Shown here piece by piece: positions 43,215-52,284 of a stretch of 64,000 nucleotides of DNA. Below the pieces are notes generated by a model that saw only the letters and a program-made list of their open reading frames with translations, was not told the DNA's origin and did no database searches. This DNA is from Pontibacter ruber (GTDB taxonomy: Bacteria; Bacteroidota; Bacteroidia; Cytophagales; Hymenobacteraceae): assembly GCF_023630205.1 (NCBI RefSeq), contig NZ_JALPRR010000004.1:62001-126000 (forward strand), given 5' to 3'. The position numbers and the translations under genes were made by a program. Positions within the stretch are counted from its first letter, which is position 1. Each line of letters opens with the position of its first letter.

Positions 43215-44561
43215 TTAAGCTGTAATTGTTTCTAACTGGCCTCTGTACACCGCACCCGGAAGTGTTGCCTCCTGTGGATGCTTGATGTGCCACTCAAACT
43301 CGTCACGGAAGTGACGGACGGCACTGGCTACCGGCCAGGCAGCTGCATCACCCAGCGGGCAGATGGTGTTACCTTCGATCTGCTTGGCTACGCTTACCAA
43401 CAGGTCGATGTCCTGCTGATGGCCGTGGCCGTGCTCGATGCGGTGTAAAACTTTCTCCATCCAGCCTGTACCTTCACGGCAAGGGCTGCACTGGCCACAC
43501 GACTCGTGGTGATAGAAGCGGGCATAGTTCCACGTGTTACGCACAATGCACTGGTCTTCATCGAAAACTATAAATGCACCAGAACCCAACATCGAACCGC
43601 TCACAAAGCCACCGTCAGATAATGATTCGTAAGTCATCAGGCGGTCTTCGCCGGCTGCAGTTTTAAGTATAAGATTTGCTGGCAGGATCGGAACAGAAGA
43701 ACCACCCGGCACTACTGCCTTCAGTTGCTTGCCTTTCAAGATACCACCGCAGTACTCGTCAGAATAAATGAATTCTTCTACCGGAACACCCAGCTCGATT
43801 TCGTAAACGCCCGGATTGTTGATGTTACCGCTGGCAGAGATCAGTTTTGTACCGGTGCTTCTACCAACACCAATCTTCGCATACTCGGCACCGCCGTTGT
43901 TCACGATCCAAGGCACTGACGCGATTGACTCCACGTTGTTTACCACGGTAGGAGAGGCGAAAAGACCTTTCACAGCCGGGAATGGCGGCTTGTTACGCGG
44001 GTTGCCACGCTTGCCTTCCAGCGATTCCAGCAAGGCAGTTTCTTCACCGCAGATATAGGCACCCCCACCCGGAGCCACATGCAGGTCCAGGTCGTAGCCA
44101 GAACCCATGATGTTCTTGCCCAGCAAACCTGCTGCATACGCCTCAGCTATCGCTTTCTCAAGTATGCGCAGCACAAACATCAATTCGCCACGGATATAGA
44201 TGTAAGATGTGTTCGCACCCAGCGCGTAGCTCGACGTGATCATACCTTCTATCAGTGCATGCGGGTTTTTCTGCATGAACACACGGTCCTTGAACGTTCC
44301 GGGCTCAGACTCATCGGCGTTGCACACCAGGTAACGCGGAACCCCTTCCGGCTTAGCCAGGAAGCTCCACTTCATACCAGTCGGGAAGCCGGCACCACCA
44401 CGACCACGAAGGCCTGATGTTTTTACTTCTTCCACCACCTCGTCCGGAGTCATCGTTTTCAGGGCCTTCTCTACCGAGCGGTAGCCGCCATGCTTACGAT
44501 ATACCTCCAGCGTCTCGATGCCTGGTACGTTTATATGTTCGGTTAATATCTTAATTCCCAT
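43215..44561 (-). CDS. nuoF: NADH-quinone oxidoreductase subunit F
   Basis: The 448-residue subunit binds NADH, FMN and a [4Fe-4S] cluster (N3). Motifs: GLRGRGGAGFPTGMKW (FMN/NADH), CNADESEPGTFKDR, GAYICGEETALLESLEG and the cluster motif ESCGQCSPCREGTGW with a later Cys (NTICPLGDAA). All cluster cysteines are present. It is the entry point for electrons from NADH. It sits between nuoE (115-nt gap with inverted repeats) and the short nuoG. Confidence 0.97.
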   Translation of the reverse strand: MGIKILTEHINVPGIETLEVYRKHGGYRSVEKALKTMTPDEVVEEVKTSGLRGRGGAGFPTGMKWSFLAKPEGVPRYLVCNADESEPGTFKDRVFMQKNPHALIEGMITSSYALGANTSYIYIRGELMFVLRILEKAIAEAYAAGLLGKNIMGSGYDLDLHVAPGGGAYICGEETALLESLEGKRGNPRNKPPFPAVKGLFASPTVVNNVESIASVPWIVNNGGAEYAKIGVGRSTGTKLISASGNINNPGVYEIELGVPVEEFIYSDEYCGGILKGKQLKAVVPGGSSVPILPANLILKTAAGEDRLMTYESLSDGGFVSGSMLGSGAFIVFDEDQCIVRNTWNYARFYHHESCGQCSPCREGTGWMEKVLHRIEHGHGHQQDIDLLVSVAKQIEGNTICPLGDAAAWPVASAVRHFRDEFEWHIKHPQEATLPGAVYRGQLETITA

Positions 44562-44592
44562 TGTAGCAGGATATCTATACTTGGTTATTGCT

Positions 44593-44662
44593 TGACAAAG
44601 GACTATTTGACAAAGGACAAAAGAGATAATGTAAAAGATCTTTTGTCTAATTGTCTTTTGTC
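44593..44662. repeat. Inverted and tandem words between nuoE and nuoF
   Basis: GACAAAGGAC occurs twice (near 44593 and 44609), then GACAAAAGA (44616-44624) pairs with TCTTTTGTC (44639-44647), and a further TCTTTTGTC copy follows near 44654. The repeats fill most of the 115-nt gap. Confidence 0.55.
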
Positions 44663-44676
44663 ACAAAGTCTAAAAA

Positions 44677-45210
44677 TTACTTCTGGTGATAAGGAGTTTC
44701 TACCTCGGTGTTGCGCAGCGTTTCCAGGAACTGATCCAGTTTCTCTTCTGTATCCAGGTTCTCGTAGTAGGTTTCGCGCACCTGCAACATCGGGCCTGTG
44801 CCACATGAAGCAAGACACTCTACCGGCTTCAGGGTAAACATGCCGTCGGCAGTAGTTTCGCCTTCTTCAATGTTCAGCTTCTGCTTGATCATGTCGATCA
44901 TCTGGTCGGCACCACGCAGGCAGCAAGGGCCTGTACGGCATACTTCCAGCACGTGCTTGCCAACCGGCTTCAGGTTAAACATGGTATAGAAGGTGGCTAC
45001 CTCGTATACTTCGATCGGCTGTATGTTCAGGATCTCGGCAATCTTATCCATCACCTGCGGGCTCAACCAACCACCAAATTCTGCCTGTGCCACGTGCATG
45101 ATAGGTAGAATTGCTGATTTCTGGCGTCCTTCCGGATAATGGCTGATGTAGCGCTGTATCTCAGCCATGCCTGCATCAGAAAACTTTACTTCGTTTATTA
45201 TCTCTGCCAT
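44677..45210 (-). CDS. nuoE: NADH-quinone oxidoreductase subunit E
   Basis: The 177-residue thioredoxin-like subunit holds the [2Fe-2S] cluster N1a. The four ligands are Cys in VCRTGPCCLRGA (Cys, with +5 spacing) and in VECLASCGTGPMLQV. The helical N-terminal part (FSDAGMAEIQRYISHYPEGRQKSAIL) and YEVATFYTMFNLKPVGKH are standard. It partners with NuoF in the NADH dehydrogenase module. It lies 104 nt downstream of nuoD, in a gap filled by a long imperfect inverted repeat. Confidence 0.96.
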   Translation of the reverse strand: MAEIINEVKFSDAGMAEIQRYISHYPEGRQKSAILPIMHVAQAEFGGWLSPQVMDKIAEILNIQPIEVYEVATFYTMFNLKPVGKHVLEVCRTGPCCLRGADQMIDMIKQKLNIEEGETTADGMFTLKPVECLASCGTGPMLQVRETYYENLDTEEKLDQFLETLRNTEVETPYHQK

Positions 45211-45214
45211 TTTT

Positions 45215-45314
45215 CAATTAGCAATGATCAGTTAACAATGTTCTGTCAACGTGACCTTATATTTATTAATAGAGCCAACAGTATTGTTTCCTGCTAACTG
45301 TTTGCTGTTAATTG
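45215..45314. repeat. Imperfect inverted repeat between nuoD and nuoE
   Basis: CAATTAGCAATGATCAGTTA (45215-45234) is largely complementary to GCTAACTGTTTGCTGTTAATTG at the other end of the gap (about 45293-45314). It could fold the whole intercistronic RNA into one long weak hairpin. Confidence 0.5.
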
Positions 45315-46565
45315 TTATGCGTCCAGCTCGCCTGCAATTACGTTCAGGCTGCTCAGCGTCAGGATCGCGTCAGCCAACTGGCCACCTTTGATCATTTCTG
45401 TGTAAGCCTGGTAGTAGATAAAGCAAGGTCTGCGGAAGTGCAGGCGGTAAGGCGTACGGCCTCCGTCGCTTAACAGGTAGAAACCAAGCTCTCCGTTGCC
45501 ACCTTCTACAGAATGGTATACTTCGCCAACCGGAGCGTCAATTTCACCCATCACAATCTTGAAGTGATAGATCAGGGCTTCCATGCTGCGGTACACTTCC
45601 TGCTTTGGCGGCAGGTAGTAATGTGGTGCATCGGCGTGGTAAGAGCCTTCCGGAAGGTTTTTGTACGCCTGCTCAATGATCTTCAAGCTCTGCCATACTT
45701 CTTCGTTGCGCACCATAAAGCGGTCATACGTATCGCCTTTAGTACCAACCGGTATTTCAAACTCGAAGTCCTCGTAAGAGGAGTATGGGTTCATCACGCG
45801 CACATCGTAGTCAACGCCGGCTGCACGCAGGTTTGGCCCTGTGAAGCCGTAGCTCAGCGCACGCTCTGCCGAAATAGCACCCACATCCGTGGTACGGTCG
45901 ATGAAGATACGGTTGCGGTTGAACATCTTCTCAAACTCTGCCCATACTTTCGGGAAGCGCTTCAGGAACTCGCCGATCAGGTGCAGTGCCTTTGGAGAAA
46001 GGTCACGCTCCATACCCCCAATGCGGCCCATGTTCGTCGTCAGACGGGCACCGCATACTTCCTCGTAAATGTCGTAGATGTGCTCACGCTCCTGCATCAC
46101 ATACAGGAAGCCGGTAAAGGCGCCGGAGTCCACACCCAGGATCGAGTTACAGATCAGGTGGTCGGAGATGCGGGCCAGCTCCATCATGATCACGCGGATG
46201 TACTGCGCACGCTTTGGCACGGTAATGCCCAGCAGCTTCTCTACCGTCATGTGATACCCCATGTTATTGATAGGGGATGAGCAGTAGTTCATGCGGTCAG
46301 TCAGCGGCGTGATCTGGTAGAACGGCCGGCGTTCTGCTATTTTCTCGAAGGCACGGTGAATGTAGCCGATCGTTGGAACAGCATCCACGATCTTCTCACC
46401 GTCCATCTGCAGGATGTTCTGGAAAATACCATGCGTAGCTGGGTGCGTAGGGCCCAGGTTCAGCGTGGTCAGGTTCTGATCCTCTTTGTTGTGCAGTTTA
46501 AGGTCGAGGTTGTTGCGGAACTCCTCCAACTTGTCGAGCTCAACTGTTTTATTTTCAGTAGCCAT
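45315..46565 (-). CDS. nuoD: NADH-quinone oxidoreductase subunit D
   Basis: The 416-residue 49-kDa-type subunit forms the quinone-binding cavity with Nuo[15 protein letters not shown] carries the conserved quinone-site His residues, and [32 protein letters not shown] and the C-terminal DPVFGEVDR-like end ([13 protein letters not shown]) fit the family. The hydrogenase large-subunit fold is recognisable, but its Ni ligands are absent, as expected for complex I. nuoC and nuoD are separate genes here, not fused. A hairpin lies in the gap after nuoC. Confidence 0.97.
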   Translation of the reverse strand: MATENKTVELDKLEEFRNNLDLKLHNKEDQNLTTLNLGPTHPATHGIFQNILQMDGEKIVDAVPTIGYIHRAFEKIAERRPFYQITPLTDRMNYCSSPINNMGYHMTVEKLLGITVPKRAQYIRVIMMELARISDHLICNSILGVDSGAFTGFLYVMQEREHIYDIYEEVCGARLTTNMGRIGGMERDLSPKALHLIGEFLKRFPKVWAEFEKMFNRNRIFIDRTTDVGAISAERALSYGFTGPNLRAAGVDYDVRVMNPYSSYEDFEFEIPVGTKGDTYDRFMVRNEEVWQSLKIIEQAYKNLPEGSYHADAPHYYLPPKQEVYRSMEALIYHFKIVMGEIDAPVGEVYHSVEGGNGELGFYLLSDGGRTPYRLHFRRPCFIYYQAYTEMIKGGQLADAILTLSSLNVIAGELDA

Positions 46566-46585
46566 AATATGCTTGTTCTTGTAGC

Positions 46586-46611
46586 TTGCCCGGCAAGTAT
46601 AAACCGGGCAA
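46586..46611 (-). repeat. Intercistronic hairpin, nuoC-nuoD, with AAGTATAA as loop
   Basis: An 8-bp perfect stem (TTGCCCGG 46586-46593 with CCGGGCAA 46604-46611). The 10-nt loop CAAGTATAAA consists almost wholly of the dispersed word. No T run follows on the minus strand, so RNA stability or processing is more likely than termination. Confidence 0.65.
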
Positions 46612-46619
46612 AAACTGGC

Positions 46620-47126
46620 TTATCGTCCGAAAAACGTATTAATCTTATCTTCCCTTGTCTGGTCTTCCAGCGGATACTGCTTGAGCATCGGATGGTACTC
46701 CATGTCCTCGATGTTGAGGATGCGCACCAGGTTCGGGTGACCGGTAAAGATGATTCCGTAGAAGTCATAAGCCTCGCGCTCCATCCAGTTAGCAGTTGCA
46801 TACAGGTTGGTAAGCGTAGGCATTACCGGATCTGCGATCGGGAAGTATACTTTGATGCGGATGCGGTAATTATGACGGAAGCTGTGTAACTGGTACATCG
46901 TGCACAGCTCCTTGTCTTTCTGATCAGGGTAATGGATACCGCACATTGTCGTAAGAAAGCGGATTTGCAGTTCTTCGTCGTCGTACAGGTATTGGATCAG
47001 CGGAAGAATCGTTTCGCGGTTAGTGGTAATGGTCATGATGCCATCCGGGTTGAGGGCATCCCACACATTTTCTTCGCCAAACTTCTCGATTATCTTGCCG
47101 AGTACGTTTTCGTTCGTAAGCTCCAT
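46620..47126 (-). CDS. nuoC: NADH-quinone oxidoreductase subunit C
   Basis: The 168-residue 30-kDa-type subunit is recognised by LTTMCGIHYPDQ, YPIADPVMPTLTNLYATANWMEREAYDFYGIIFTGHPNLVRILN in parts (ATANWMEREAYDFYGI; GHPNLVRILN), and the final YPLEDQTREDK. The stretch WxERExxDxxGIxFxGHPxLxRIL is the family signature. It contacts NuoD and NuoB in the peripheral arm. nuoB ends 5 nt before its start, so coupling is tight. Confidence 0.96.
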   Translation of the reverse strand: MELTNENVLGKIIEKFGEENVWDALNPDGIMTITTNRETILPLIQYLYDDEELQIRFLTTMCGIHYPDQKDKELCTMYQLHSFRHNYRIRIKVYFPIADPVMPTLTNLYATANWMEREAYDFYGIIFTGHPNLVRILNIEDMEYHPMLKQYPLEDQTREDKINTFFGR

Positions 47127-47131
47127 TATGC

Positions 47132-47686
47132 TTATTTAATATTGTAAGAGGCTAAAAGTGCCTGATATTCCGGTGAGTTGCGGCGGCGCAGCGATTCGTT
47201 TGCTGCCAGATCCTGTACGCGCATCAGGCCATCCAGAATCTGCTCCGGACGAGGAGGGCAACCAGGTACGTACACGTCTACCGGTACCACGCGGTCGATG
47301 CCCTGCAGCACGGAGTATGTATCGAAAATACCACCTGACGATGCACAGGCACCTACTGCAATAACCCAGCGCGGCTCTGCCATCTGCTCGTAAACCTGCT
47401 TCACAACAGGGCCCATCTTCTTGGCAATGGTACCCATCACCATCAGGATATCGGCCTGACGTGGCGAGAAGCTTGGGCGCTCGGAACCGAAACGCGAAAT
47501 ATCGTAGTTAGAGCCCATGGTTGCCATGTACTCGATACCACAGCAGGAGGTAGCAAAAGGCAACGGCCAAAGCGAGTGCTTACGGGCCAGACCAATTACT
47601 TTTTCAAAGGATGTAGCAAAGAAACCAGCACCTGAAATACCATCCGGCGCCTCTACCATCTTAATATCGTTATTTGAATCACTCAT
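47132..47686 (-). CDS. nuoB: NADH-quinone oxidoreductase subunit B
   Basis: The 184-residue subunit binds the last cluster N2, which reduces quinone. The tandem Cys pair [10 protein letters not shown], then GACASSGG and [11 protein letters not shown] supply the four ligands. [23 protein letters not shown] is the conserved central region ([18 protein letters not shown]). It is the second gene of the operon, 76 nt after nuoA; that gap carries an 8-bp inverted repeat made from the AAGTAT word. Confidence 0.97.
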   Translation of the reverse strand: MSDSNNDIKMVEAPDGISGAGFFATSFEKVIGLARKHSLWPLPFATSCCGIEYMATMGSNYDISRFGSERPSFSPRQADILMVMGTIAKKMGPVVKQVYEQMAEPRWVIAVGACASSGGIFDTYSVLQGIDRVVPVDVYVPGCPPRPEQILDGLMRVQDLAANESLRRRNSPEYQALLASYNIK

Positions 47687-47705
47687 GTCTAGAATAGTTT
47701 TATCT

Positions 47706-47749
47706 ACAAGTATGGGTTGTTAGCTGTTCATTAACACATCTATACTTGT
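47706..47749. repeat. Inverted repeat between nuoA and nuoB
   Basis: ACAAGTAT (47706-47713) pairs with ATACTTGT (47742-47749) across 28 nt. Both arms contain the dispersed word AAGTAT. Confidence 0.55.
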
Positions 47750-47762
47750 AAAAGTTTAATAC

Positions 47763-48143
47763 TTACTCCCACTTCAGGATTCCCTTTTTGAGCACGTAAA
47801 AGAAGCCGGCCAGGAGCAGGGTCATGAATACGATCATCTGAAGAAAGCCCTCCAGACCGAACTCCCGGAAGTTAACTGCCCACGGATACAAAAAGATGAT
47901 CTCGACGTCAAACAGTACAAACAGGATGGCCGTCATGAAGTACTTATAGGAAATTGGCGTACGGGCATCTCCCACAGATTCAATACCACTTTCCCAGGCA
48001 GCGCCTTTTACCGCGCTCTGGCGTTTAGGACCCAGCAGGTGCGTGAGCACCAGTGCGAAAATTACAAAGCCAAGAGCCGCCGCAAATTGAATAAGTATTG
48101 GCAGGTAGTCTGACGGTAAGTACTGATTTACAGTAGTTTCCAT
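47763..48143 (-). CDS. nuoA: NADH-quinone oxidoreductase subunit A
   Basis: The 126-residue membrane subunit has three helices. The conserved loop YESGIE appears as WESGIESVGDARTPISYKYF, and FVLFDVEIIFLYPWAV with its acidic residues is the E-channel helix. I chose the ATG at 48143 (METTVNQYLP); the frame is open to 48176, but the predicted mRNA starts between the two. It is the first gene of the locus, with an excellent promoter about 31 nt upstream. Confidence 0.95.
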   Translation of the reverse strand: METTVNQYLPSDYLPILIQFAAALGFVIFALVLTHLLGPKRQSAVKGAAWESGIESVGDARTPISYKYFMTAILFVLFDVEIIFLYPWAVNFREFGLEGFLQMIVFMTLLLAGFFYVLKKGILKWE

Positions 48144-48173
48144 ATTTTTGAAGTCAATTCGTAAATTTGGGAG

Positions 48174-48204
48174 CAAAATTAGGTATTAATCAGCAACATT
48201 CAAA
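48174..48204 (-). promoter_or_regulatory. Main promoter of the nuo operon
   Basis: On the minus strand TTTG (48204-48201), exactly 19 nt, then TAATTTTG (48181-48174). Both boxes match the Bacteroidota housekeeping consensus exactly. The predicted leader before nuoA is about 25 nt. Confidence 0.8.
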
Positions 48205-48282
48205 AGTTAAATCTAACTGAAATTGTACTGCTTCTGCTGCCATTCTGCTCCGGTTTTTACAGCTCTTAAGCAAGTATAAAAA

Positions 48283-48317
48283 CAAAGCAGCCACCCTCGT
48301 TTAGGAAGGTGGCTGCT
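48283..48317 (-). terminator. Terminator after pruA
   Basis: A 10-bp stem (48286-48295 AGCAGCCACC with 48308-48317); on the minus strand it is followed by TTTGTTTTTATACTT, a T-rich run ending in the dispersed word. Confidence 0.85.
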
Positions 48318-48343
48318 GTTGCAAAGTATAGGATTATACTATA

Positions 48344-49978
48344 TTACTTGTCTTCGCCCAGGAACGGGTAACGGTAATCTACTGGTGGTACAAACGTCTC
48401 CTTGATAGAGCGGGCAGATACCCAACGCAGCAGGTTCAGCATAGAACCGGCTTTGTCGTTGGTGCCGGAAGCGCGCGCGCCGCCGAATGGCTGCTGGCCT
48501 ACCACGGCGCCGGTTGGCTTGTCGTTGATGTAGAAGTTACCGGCAGCGTTGCTCAGTTTCTTCGTCGCCAGCTCTACGGCGTAGCGGTCGCGGCCGAAGA
48601 TAGCACCTGTGAGGGCGTAAGGCGAAGTGGAGTTTACCAGTTCCAGTGTCTCTTCGAAGTTGTTCTCGTCGTATACATAGATCGAGATAACCGGACCGAA
48701 GATCTCTTCGCACATGGTGATATACATCGGGTTGTGCGACAATAACACCGTTGGCTCCACGAAATAGCCTTTTGACTTGTCGTAACCACCGCCTGCGATG
48801 ATCTCTACCTCGTCGCTGTTCTTGGCGTTGTCAATGTAGCGGGCAATCTTATCAAATGACTTCTCGTCTATCACAGCGTTGATGAAGTTGCTGAAATCTT
48901 CCGGCGGACCCATTTTAAAGGTCTTCAGGTCTTCGATCACGTATTGTCTTACCTCATCCCACAGGTTGCTTGGTACATAGGCACGGGAAGCGGCAGAGCA
49001 TTTCTGGCCCTGGTACTCGAAAGCGCCACGCACGATACCGGTTGCCAACTCTCTTGCGTTAGCTGAGCTGTGCGCCAGGATAAAGTCTTTACCGCCTGTC
49101 TCGCCTACAATGCGCGGATATGTTTTATACTTGTGGATGTTCTCGCCGATGGTTCTCCAGATGTTCTGGAATACGCCGGTGCTGCCTGTGAAGTGGATAC
49201 CTGCAAAATCAGCGTGCTTGAAAATTACATCGCCGGCCGTAGGGCCATCTACATACACCAGGTTGATCACGCCATCCGGCAGGCCTGCTTCTTTCAGCAG
49301 TTCCATGATCATCTGCGCTGCATAGATCTGCGTGTTGGCTGGCTTCCAAACCACCACGTTACCCATCAGGGCCACAGAAGTTGGCAGGTTACCGGCAATG
49401 GCTGTGAAGTTGAATGGCGTTAGTGCAAACACGAAACCTTCCAGCGGACGGTGTTCCATGCGGTTCCACACACCTGGCGAAGACTCCGGCTGCATCTGAT
49501 AAATTTCAGTAGCATATTGCACGTTAAAGCGCAGGAAGTCGATCAGCTCGCAGGCAGAGTCGATCTCGGCCTGGTAAGCGTTCTTGGACTGACCCAGCAT
49601 GGTAGCCGCATTCAGGCGTGCTCTCCACGGGCCGGCCAGCAAGTCGGCAGCCTTCAGGAAGATGCTGGCGCGGTGCTCCCAGCTCATGTTCGCCCAGAAC
49701 TCGCGGGCAGCCAGGGCCGCGTTGATGGCCTGTTCCACGTGTGACGCATCACCTTCGTGGAAATAGCCCAGGATGTGCTGGTGGTCGTGCGGCTGCAACA
49801 GCGGCTTTTTGTTGCCTGTGCGTACTTCGTCGCCACCGATGTGCATCGGCACGTCTACTTCTTTGGATTTAAGTTCTTTATAGGTGCGCTGCAATTCCGC
49901 TCTTTCCGGTGAGCCGGGCGCATAAGACTTAACAGGTTCGTTTACTGGAGTTGGTACTTTGAAAAATCCGGTTGCCAT
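48344..49978 (-). CDS. pruA: L-glutamate gamma-semialdehyde dehydrogenase (P5C dehydrogenase)
   Basis: The 544-residue aldehyde dehydrogenase makes glutamate and NADH from the proline-breakdown product P5C/glutamate semialdehyde. The catalytic Cys is in FEYQGQKCSAASR, the general-base Glu in IVGETGGKDF, and the NAD-binding strand in FALTPFNFTAIAGNLP. The end motif FGGARASGTNDKAGS is specific for monofunctional P5CDH in this clade. No proline dehydrogenase domain is fused, and no putA/prodh gene is in the window. A -7 element lies about 66 nt upstream of the start. Confidence 0.95.
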   Translation of the reverse strand: MATGFFKVPTPVNEPVKSYAPGSPERAELQRTYKELKSKEVDVPMHIGGDEVRTGNKKPLLQPHDHQHILGYFHEGDASHVEQAINAALAAREFWANMSWEHRASIFLKAADLLAGPWRARLNAATMLGQSKNAYQAEIDSACELIDFLRFNVQYATEIYQMQPESSPGVWNRMEHRPLEGFVFALTPFNFTAIAGNLPTSVALMGNVVVWKPANTQIYAAQMIMELLKEAGLPDGVINLVYVDGPTAGDVIFKHADFAGIHFTGSTGVFQNIWRTIGENIHKYKTYPRIVGETGGKDFILAHSSANARELATGIVRGAFEYQGQKCSAASRAYVPSNLWDEVRQYVIEDLKTFKMGPPEDFSNFINAVIDEKSFDKIARYIDNAKNSDEVEIIAGGGYDKSKGYFVEPTVLLSHNPMYITMCEEIFGPVISIYVYDENNFEETLELVNSTSPYALTGAIFGRDRYAVELATKKLSNAAGNFYINDKPTGAVVGQQPFGGARASGTNDKAGSMLNLLRWVSARSIKETFVPPVDYRYPFLGEDK

Positions 49979-50043
49979 TTGTTTATAGTTACAGATTTAA
50001 AGATACTGATTAAGGCGGTCCTGCTCAGGCAGCAGCCCCTATA

Positions 50044-50051
50044 CAAAGGTA
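50044..50051 (-). promoter_or_regulatory. Putative -7 element for pruA
   Basis: On the minus strand TACCTTTG, an exact TAnnTTTG match, about 66 nt before the pruA ATG. The -33 region has only a T run, not TTTG. Confidence 0.45.
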
Positions 50052-50356
50052 CGGGTATTTCCGGAAAAAGCGCCATGCAGCAGGTAGTATCGGCAGCGGC
50101 GTTATACTTAACAGGTAGTCCGGACTGTTTCTGAGCCAGGATATTGTTTTGCACCAGTATGCAGAAGAGATGTTCCGAACGTTCGTATCGCCTTGTGTAA
50201 GTATAAGTATAAAGTCCCTTTTTGTGCCGCCGGAACTGCCTTGCAAGAGTGTTTGTGTGTAAGCCCTGCTAAGCTAAAATATAACCTTAATTGCACTGCA
50301 TTTCGTACAACTATGCGTTTGCCTGTGGCAAAATGTTAAACAAACCAACTAAAGCT
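50052..50356. other. Spacer between divergent pruA and a small exported protein gene
   Basis: With the pruA leader this is a 378-base gap. It has a TTATACTT near 50104 and two overlapping AAGTATAA words at 50199-50212. Short open frames exist on the minus strand but their translations look random. No gene seen. Confidence 0.5.
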
Positions 50357-50776
50357 ATGAAAATGAAAAGCAAATTTTTAGGGATAACCGCTTTGGCGCT
50401 GGCCTGTGGTATAACTTTTTCCGGAGAGGTATCCGCACAGACGGCAACTTCAAAAAAGGCTGCTGTCGCGCAGCAGGACACTACGAGTAACAGCGTAACG
50501 CAGTGGCAGCAGGAGCTGCTGGGGCAGTATGCAAACGTAAATGCTCTGACCGCTACGAACCTGCGCCAGGCATATATTACCCTGCTGGAGAGCGCGCGTG
50601 CCAAACAGAACGAATGGAATGACCAGGAATGGAAAAAGGTACAGGCTGTGATGAACAAGTTGGACGCGAAGAAAAACAGCCTGAACAAGCAATTAGGAGC
50701 TGACGATAAAGCCAAGATCAAAGTGCTGCAGGGCGAACTGCGCGCACTGGAAGGAAAAGGCGACATAGAGGACTAA
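50357..50776 (+). CDS. Small exported helical protein of unknown function
   Basis: The 139-residue product starts with a signal peptide (MKMKSKFLGITALALACGIT, cut after VSAQ near residue 29). The mature protein is almost wholly helical and charged (QWQQELLGQYANVNALTATNLRQAY, then WNDQEWKKVQAVMNKLDAKKNSLNKQL and LQGELRALEGKG), as in coiled coils. I do not recognise a family. The chosen ATG (50357) is followed by another two codons later; the frame is open further upstream (50291) but without a signal-like start. Confidence 0.7.
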   Translation: MKMKSKFLGITALALACGITFSGEVSAQTATSKKAAVAQQDTTSNSVTQWQQELLGQYANVNALTATNLRQAYITLLESARAKQNEWNDQEWKKVQAVMNKLDAKKNSLNKQLGADDKAKIKVLQGELRALEGKGDIED

Positions 50777-50808
50777 GGTATACTTCAGCTTTAGCCTTTT
50801 AAACCAAC

Positions 50809-50853
50809 CAGCCCGGCCGGGACCATTGAAGGTTACCAGCCGGGCTGAGTTTT
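50809..50853 (+). terminator. Terminator
   Basis: A 9-bp stem (CAGCCCGGC 50809-50817 with 50839-50847) with a 21-nt loop, followed by AGTTTTT. Confidence 0.75.
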
Positions 50854-50927
50854 TATGGTGCTCATATATACTTTGCTCGAAGGGCATCCCAAACCCATGG
50901 TATACCCTTAATATCAACTTCCGTGCT

Positions 50928-51368
50928 TTATATCTTAAGTAAAATATGTTCTTCAGTCATTTCTGGAGTCATTACAACATTTTTATGGAGTTTAGTTGCA
51001 ACAGCCTGAAGGTATTCTATTACAGCTAGGTGATCCCTTTCTGTTTTGACTTCTTTTGGATCAATATCATTTTCAATCTCACTTTCTATGAAGAAATAAC
51101 ACTTGACGATGACATTCCCCAGTTTTATTGTGGCATGATTTGAATCGGTAAATTCATCAGGGTTCTTCCAGAATTTATATACTTCCTTTATATCGATTAT
51201 TTCTTCTGTTTTTCGAATTCTTCCATTATAGAATTCTACTTCGTATTGCTCATTAACCAGAGAACTCCAACTTTTCCAGTCTTCTTTGTTGGTGTCAAAT
51301 ACATAGATGTCCCTTAAGGAGCCGTCCTCATAATAAAGTTCTTCTTTAATGGACTTCCAATCTTTCAT
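50928..51368 (-). CDS. AT-rich hypothetical protein
   Basis: The 146-residue soluble protein is Glu/Lys-rich and has no motif I can name. Strand-like pieces (NEQYEVEFYNGRIRK, HATIKLGNVIVKCYFFIESEIEND) and a C-terminal helix (RDHLAVIEYLQAVATKLHKN) suggest a compact alpha/beta fold. The coding sequence is clearly more AT-rich than its neighbours, so recent acquisition is plausible. Proteins of this size and make-up are often immunity proteins of toxin systems, but no toxin gene is adjacent. It lies 21 nt downstream of yjjG-like gene on the same strand. Confidence 0.65.
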   Translation of the reverse strand: MKDWKSIKEELYYEDGSLRDIYVFDTNKEDWKSWSSLVNEQYEVEFYNGRIRKTEEIIDIKEVYKFWKNPDEFTDSNHATIKLGNVIVKCYFFIESEIENDIDPKEVKTERDHLAVIEYLQAVATKLHKNVVMTPEMTEEHILLKI

Positions 51369-51389
51369 GGTTTCAGTTATGACTTACAA

Positions 51390-52091
51390 CTACAGTATCT
51401 GACGCAGCTCGCTAAGGCAGCTTATTTCGTAGGTTGGCTTGGGGCGAAGCTTCTTCCGGCTTTTTTCCGGGTTAAAGTATACCTGGTCGATGCCGGCAGC
51501 GCGGGCTCCGTCTATATCGCATTCCAGGTTATCCCCGATCATCAGGCACTCCGACGGCTTTACGTTGATGCGCTCTAAGGCATGCTCAAAAATGCGCTTG
51601 TCCGGCTTTTTATACCCGCAGCACTCCGATGTTACGATCTCCTTAAAGTATGATTGCAGGTTGGAGGCATTCATTTTGATGTACTGCACATCCTTAAAGC
51701 CATTCGTGATGATGTGCAGGCCGTAGTTGGGCTGCAGGTATGATAACACCTCGTGTGTGTAGGGGAATACCGCCGTTTTGGTAGGGCAAACCGAAGTATA
51801 AGCCTCCGATAGCCCGACTGGAACCTGATCCGGCTGCAGCCCCAGGCCAACCAGTGTCTTTACAAAGCGCTGCTCGCGTAACTCCTGCTGGTTAATTTTG
51901 CCTTTGTTGTAAAGATCCCACAGCCGGTTGTTCACAAATTTATACTTCCTGTAAAAAGAACCGCAGTCGAATTTGCCGTGAGCTGCCAGGTTAAACTCCT
52001 CATATAAAGTATAAAGTGTCTCTTCCGAATTCTTCTCAAAGTCCCAGAGGGTATGATCGAGGTCGAAGAGAATGTGGGTATATGTTTTCAT
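51390..52091 (-). CDS. yjjG: YjjG-family noncanonical pyrimidine nucleotidase (HAD)
   Basis: The 233-residue HAD phosphatase should remove phosphate from damaged pyrimidine nucleotides such as 5-halo-dUMP. Motif I is FDLDHTLWDF (nucleophile Asp10, acid Asp12), motif II ITNGF, motif III Lys in CGYKKPD and motif IV MIGDNLECDIDGA. The helical cap (about 17-85) and the phrase HTLWDFE…NSEETL are characteristic of YjjG. It shares the strand with the AT-rich hypothetical gene downstream. Confidence 0.9.
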   Translation of the reverse strand: MKTYTHILFDLDHTLWDFEKNSEETLYTLYEEFNLAAHGKFDCGSFYRKYKFVNNRLWDLYNKGKINQQELREQRFVKTLVGLGLQPDQVPVGLSEAYTSVCPTKTAVFPYTHEVLSYLQPNYGLHIITNGFKDVQYIKMNASNLQSYFKEIVTSECCGYKKPDKRIFEHALERINVKPSECLMIGDNLECDIDGARAAGIDQVYFNPEKSRKKLRPKPTYEISCLSELRQIL

Positions 52092-52284
52092 AATGCTTAA
52101 GATCCGTTTTCTGTAAAACGCCCGAAGGGGAGCGATGTTTTCGGTTTGTGCTGAACTTGTACTGCTTCGAGGTATAAAATACGATGGTGCAGAAATTAAA
52201 AGTGGCCGGCCAGCGTTCTAGGGCAGGCTGTTTGCCTTATTTTTTAGCACGTGCAACGCAAGTACCTGAAATTAGCTCTTCAGG

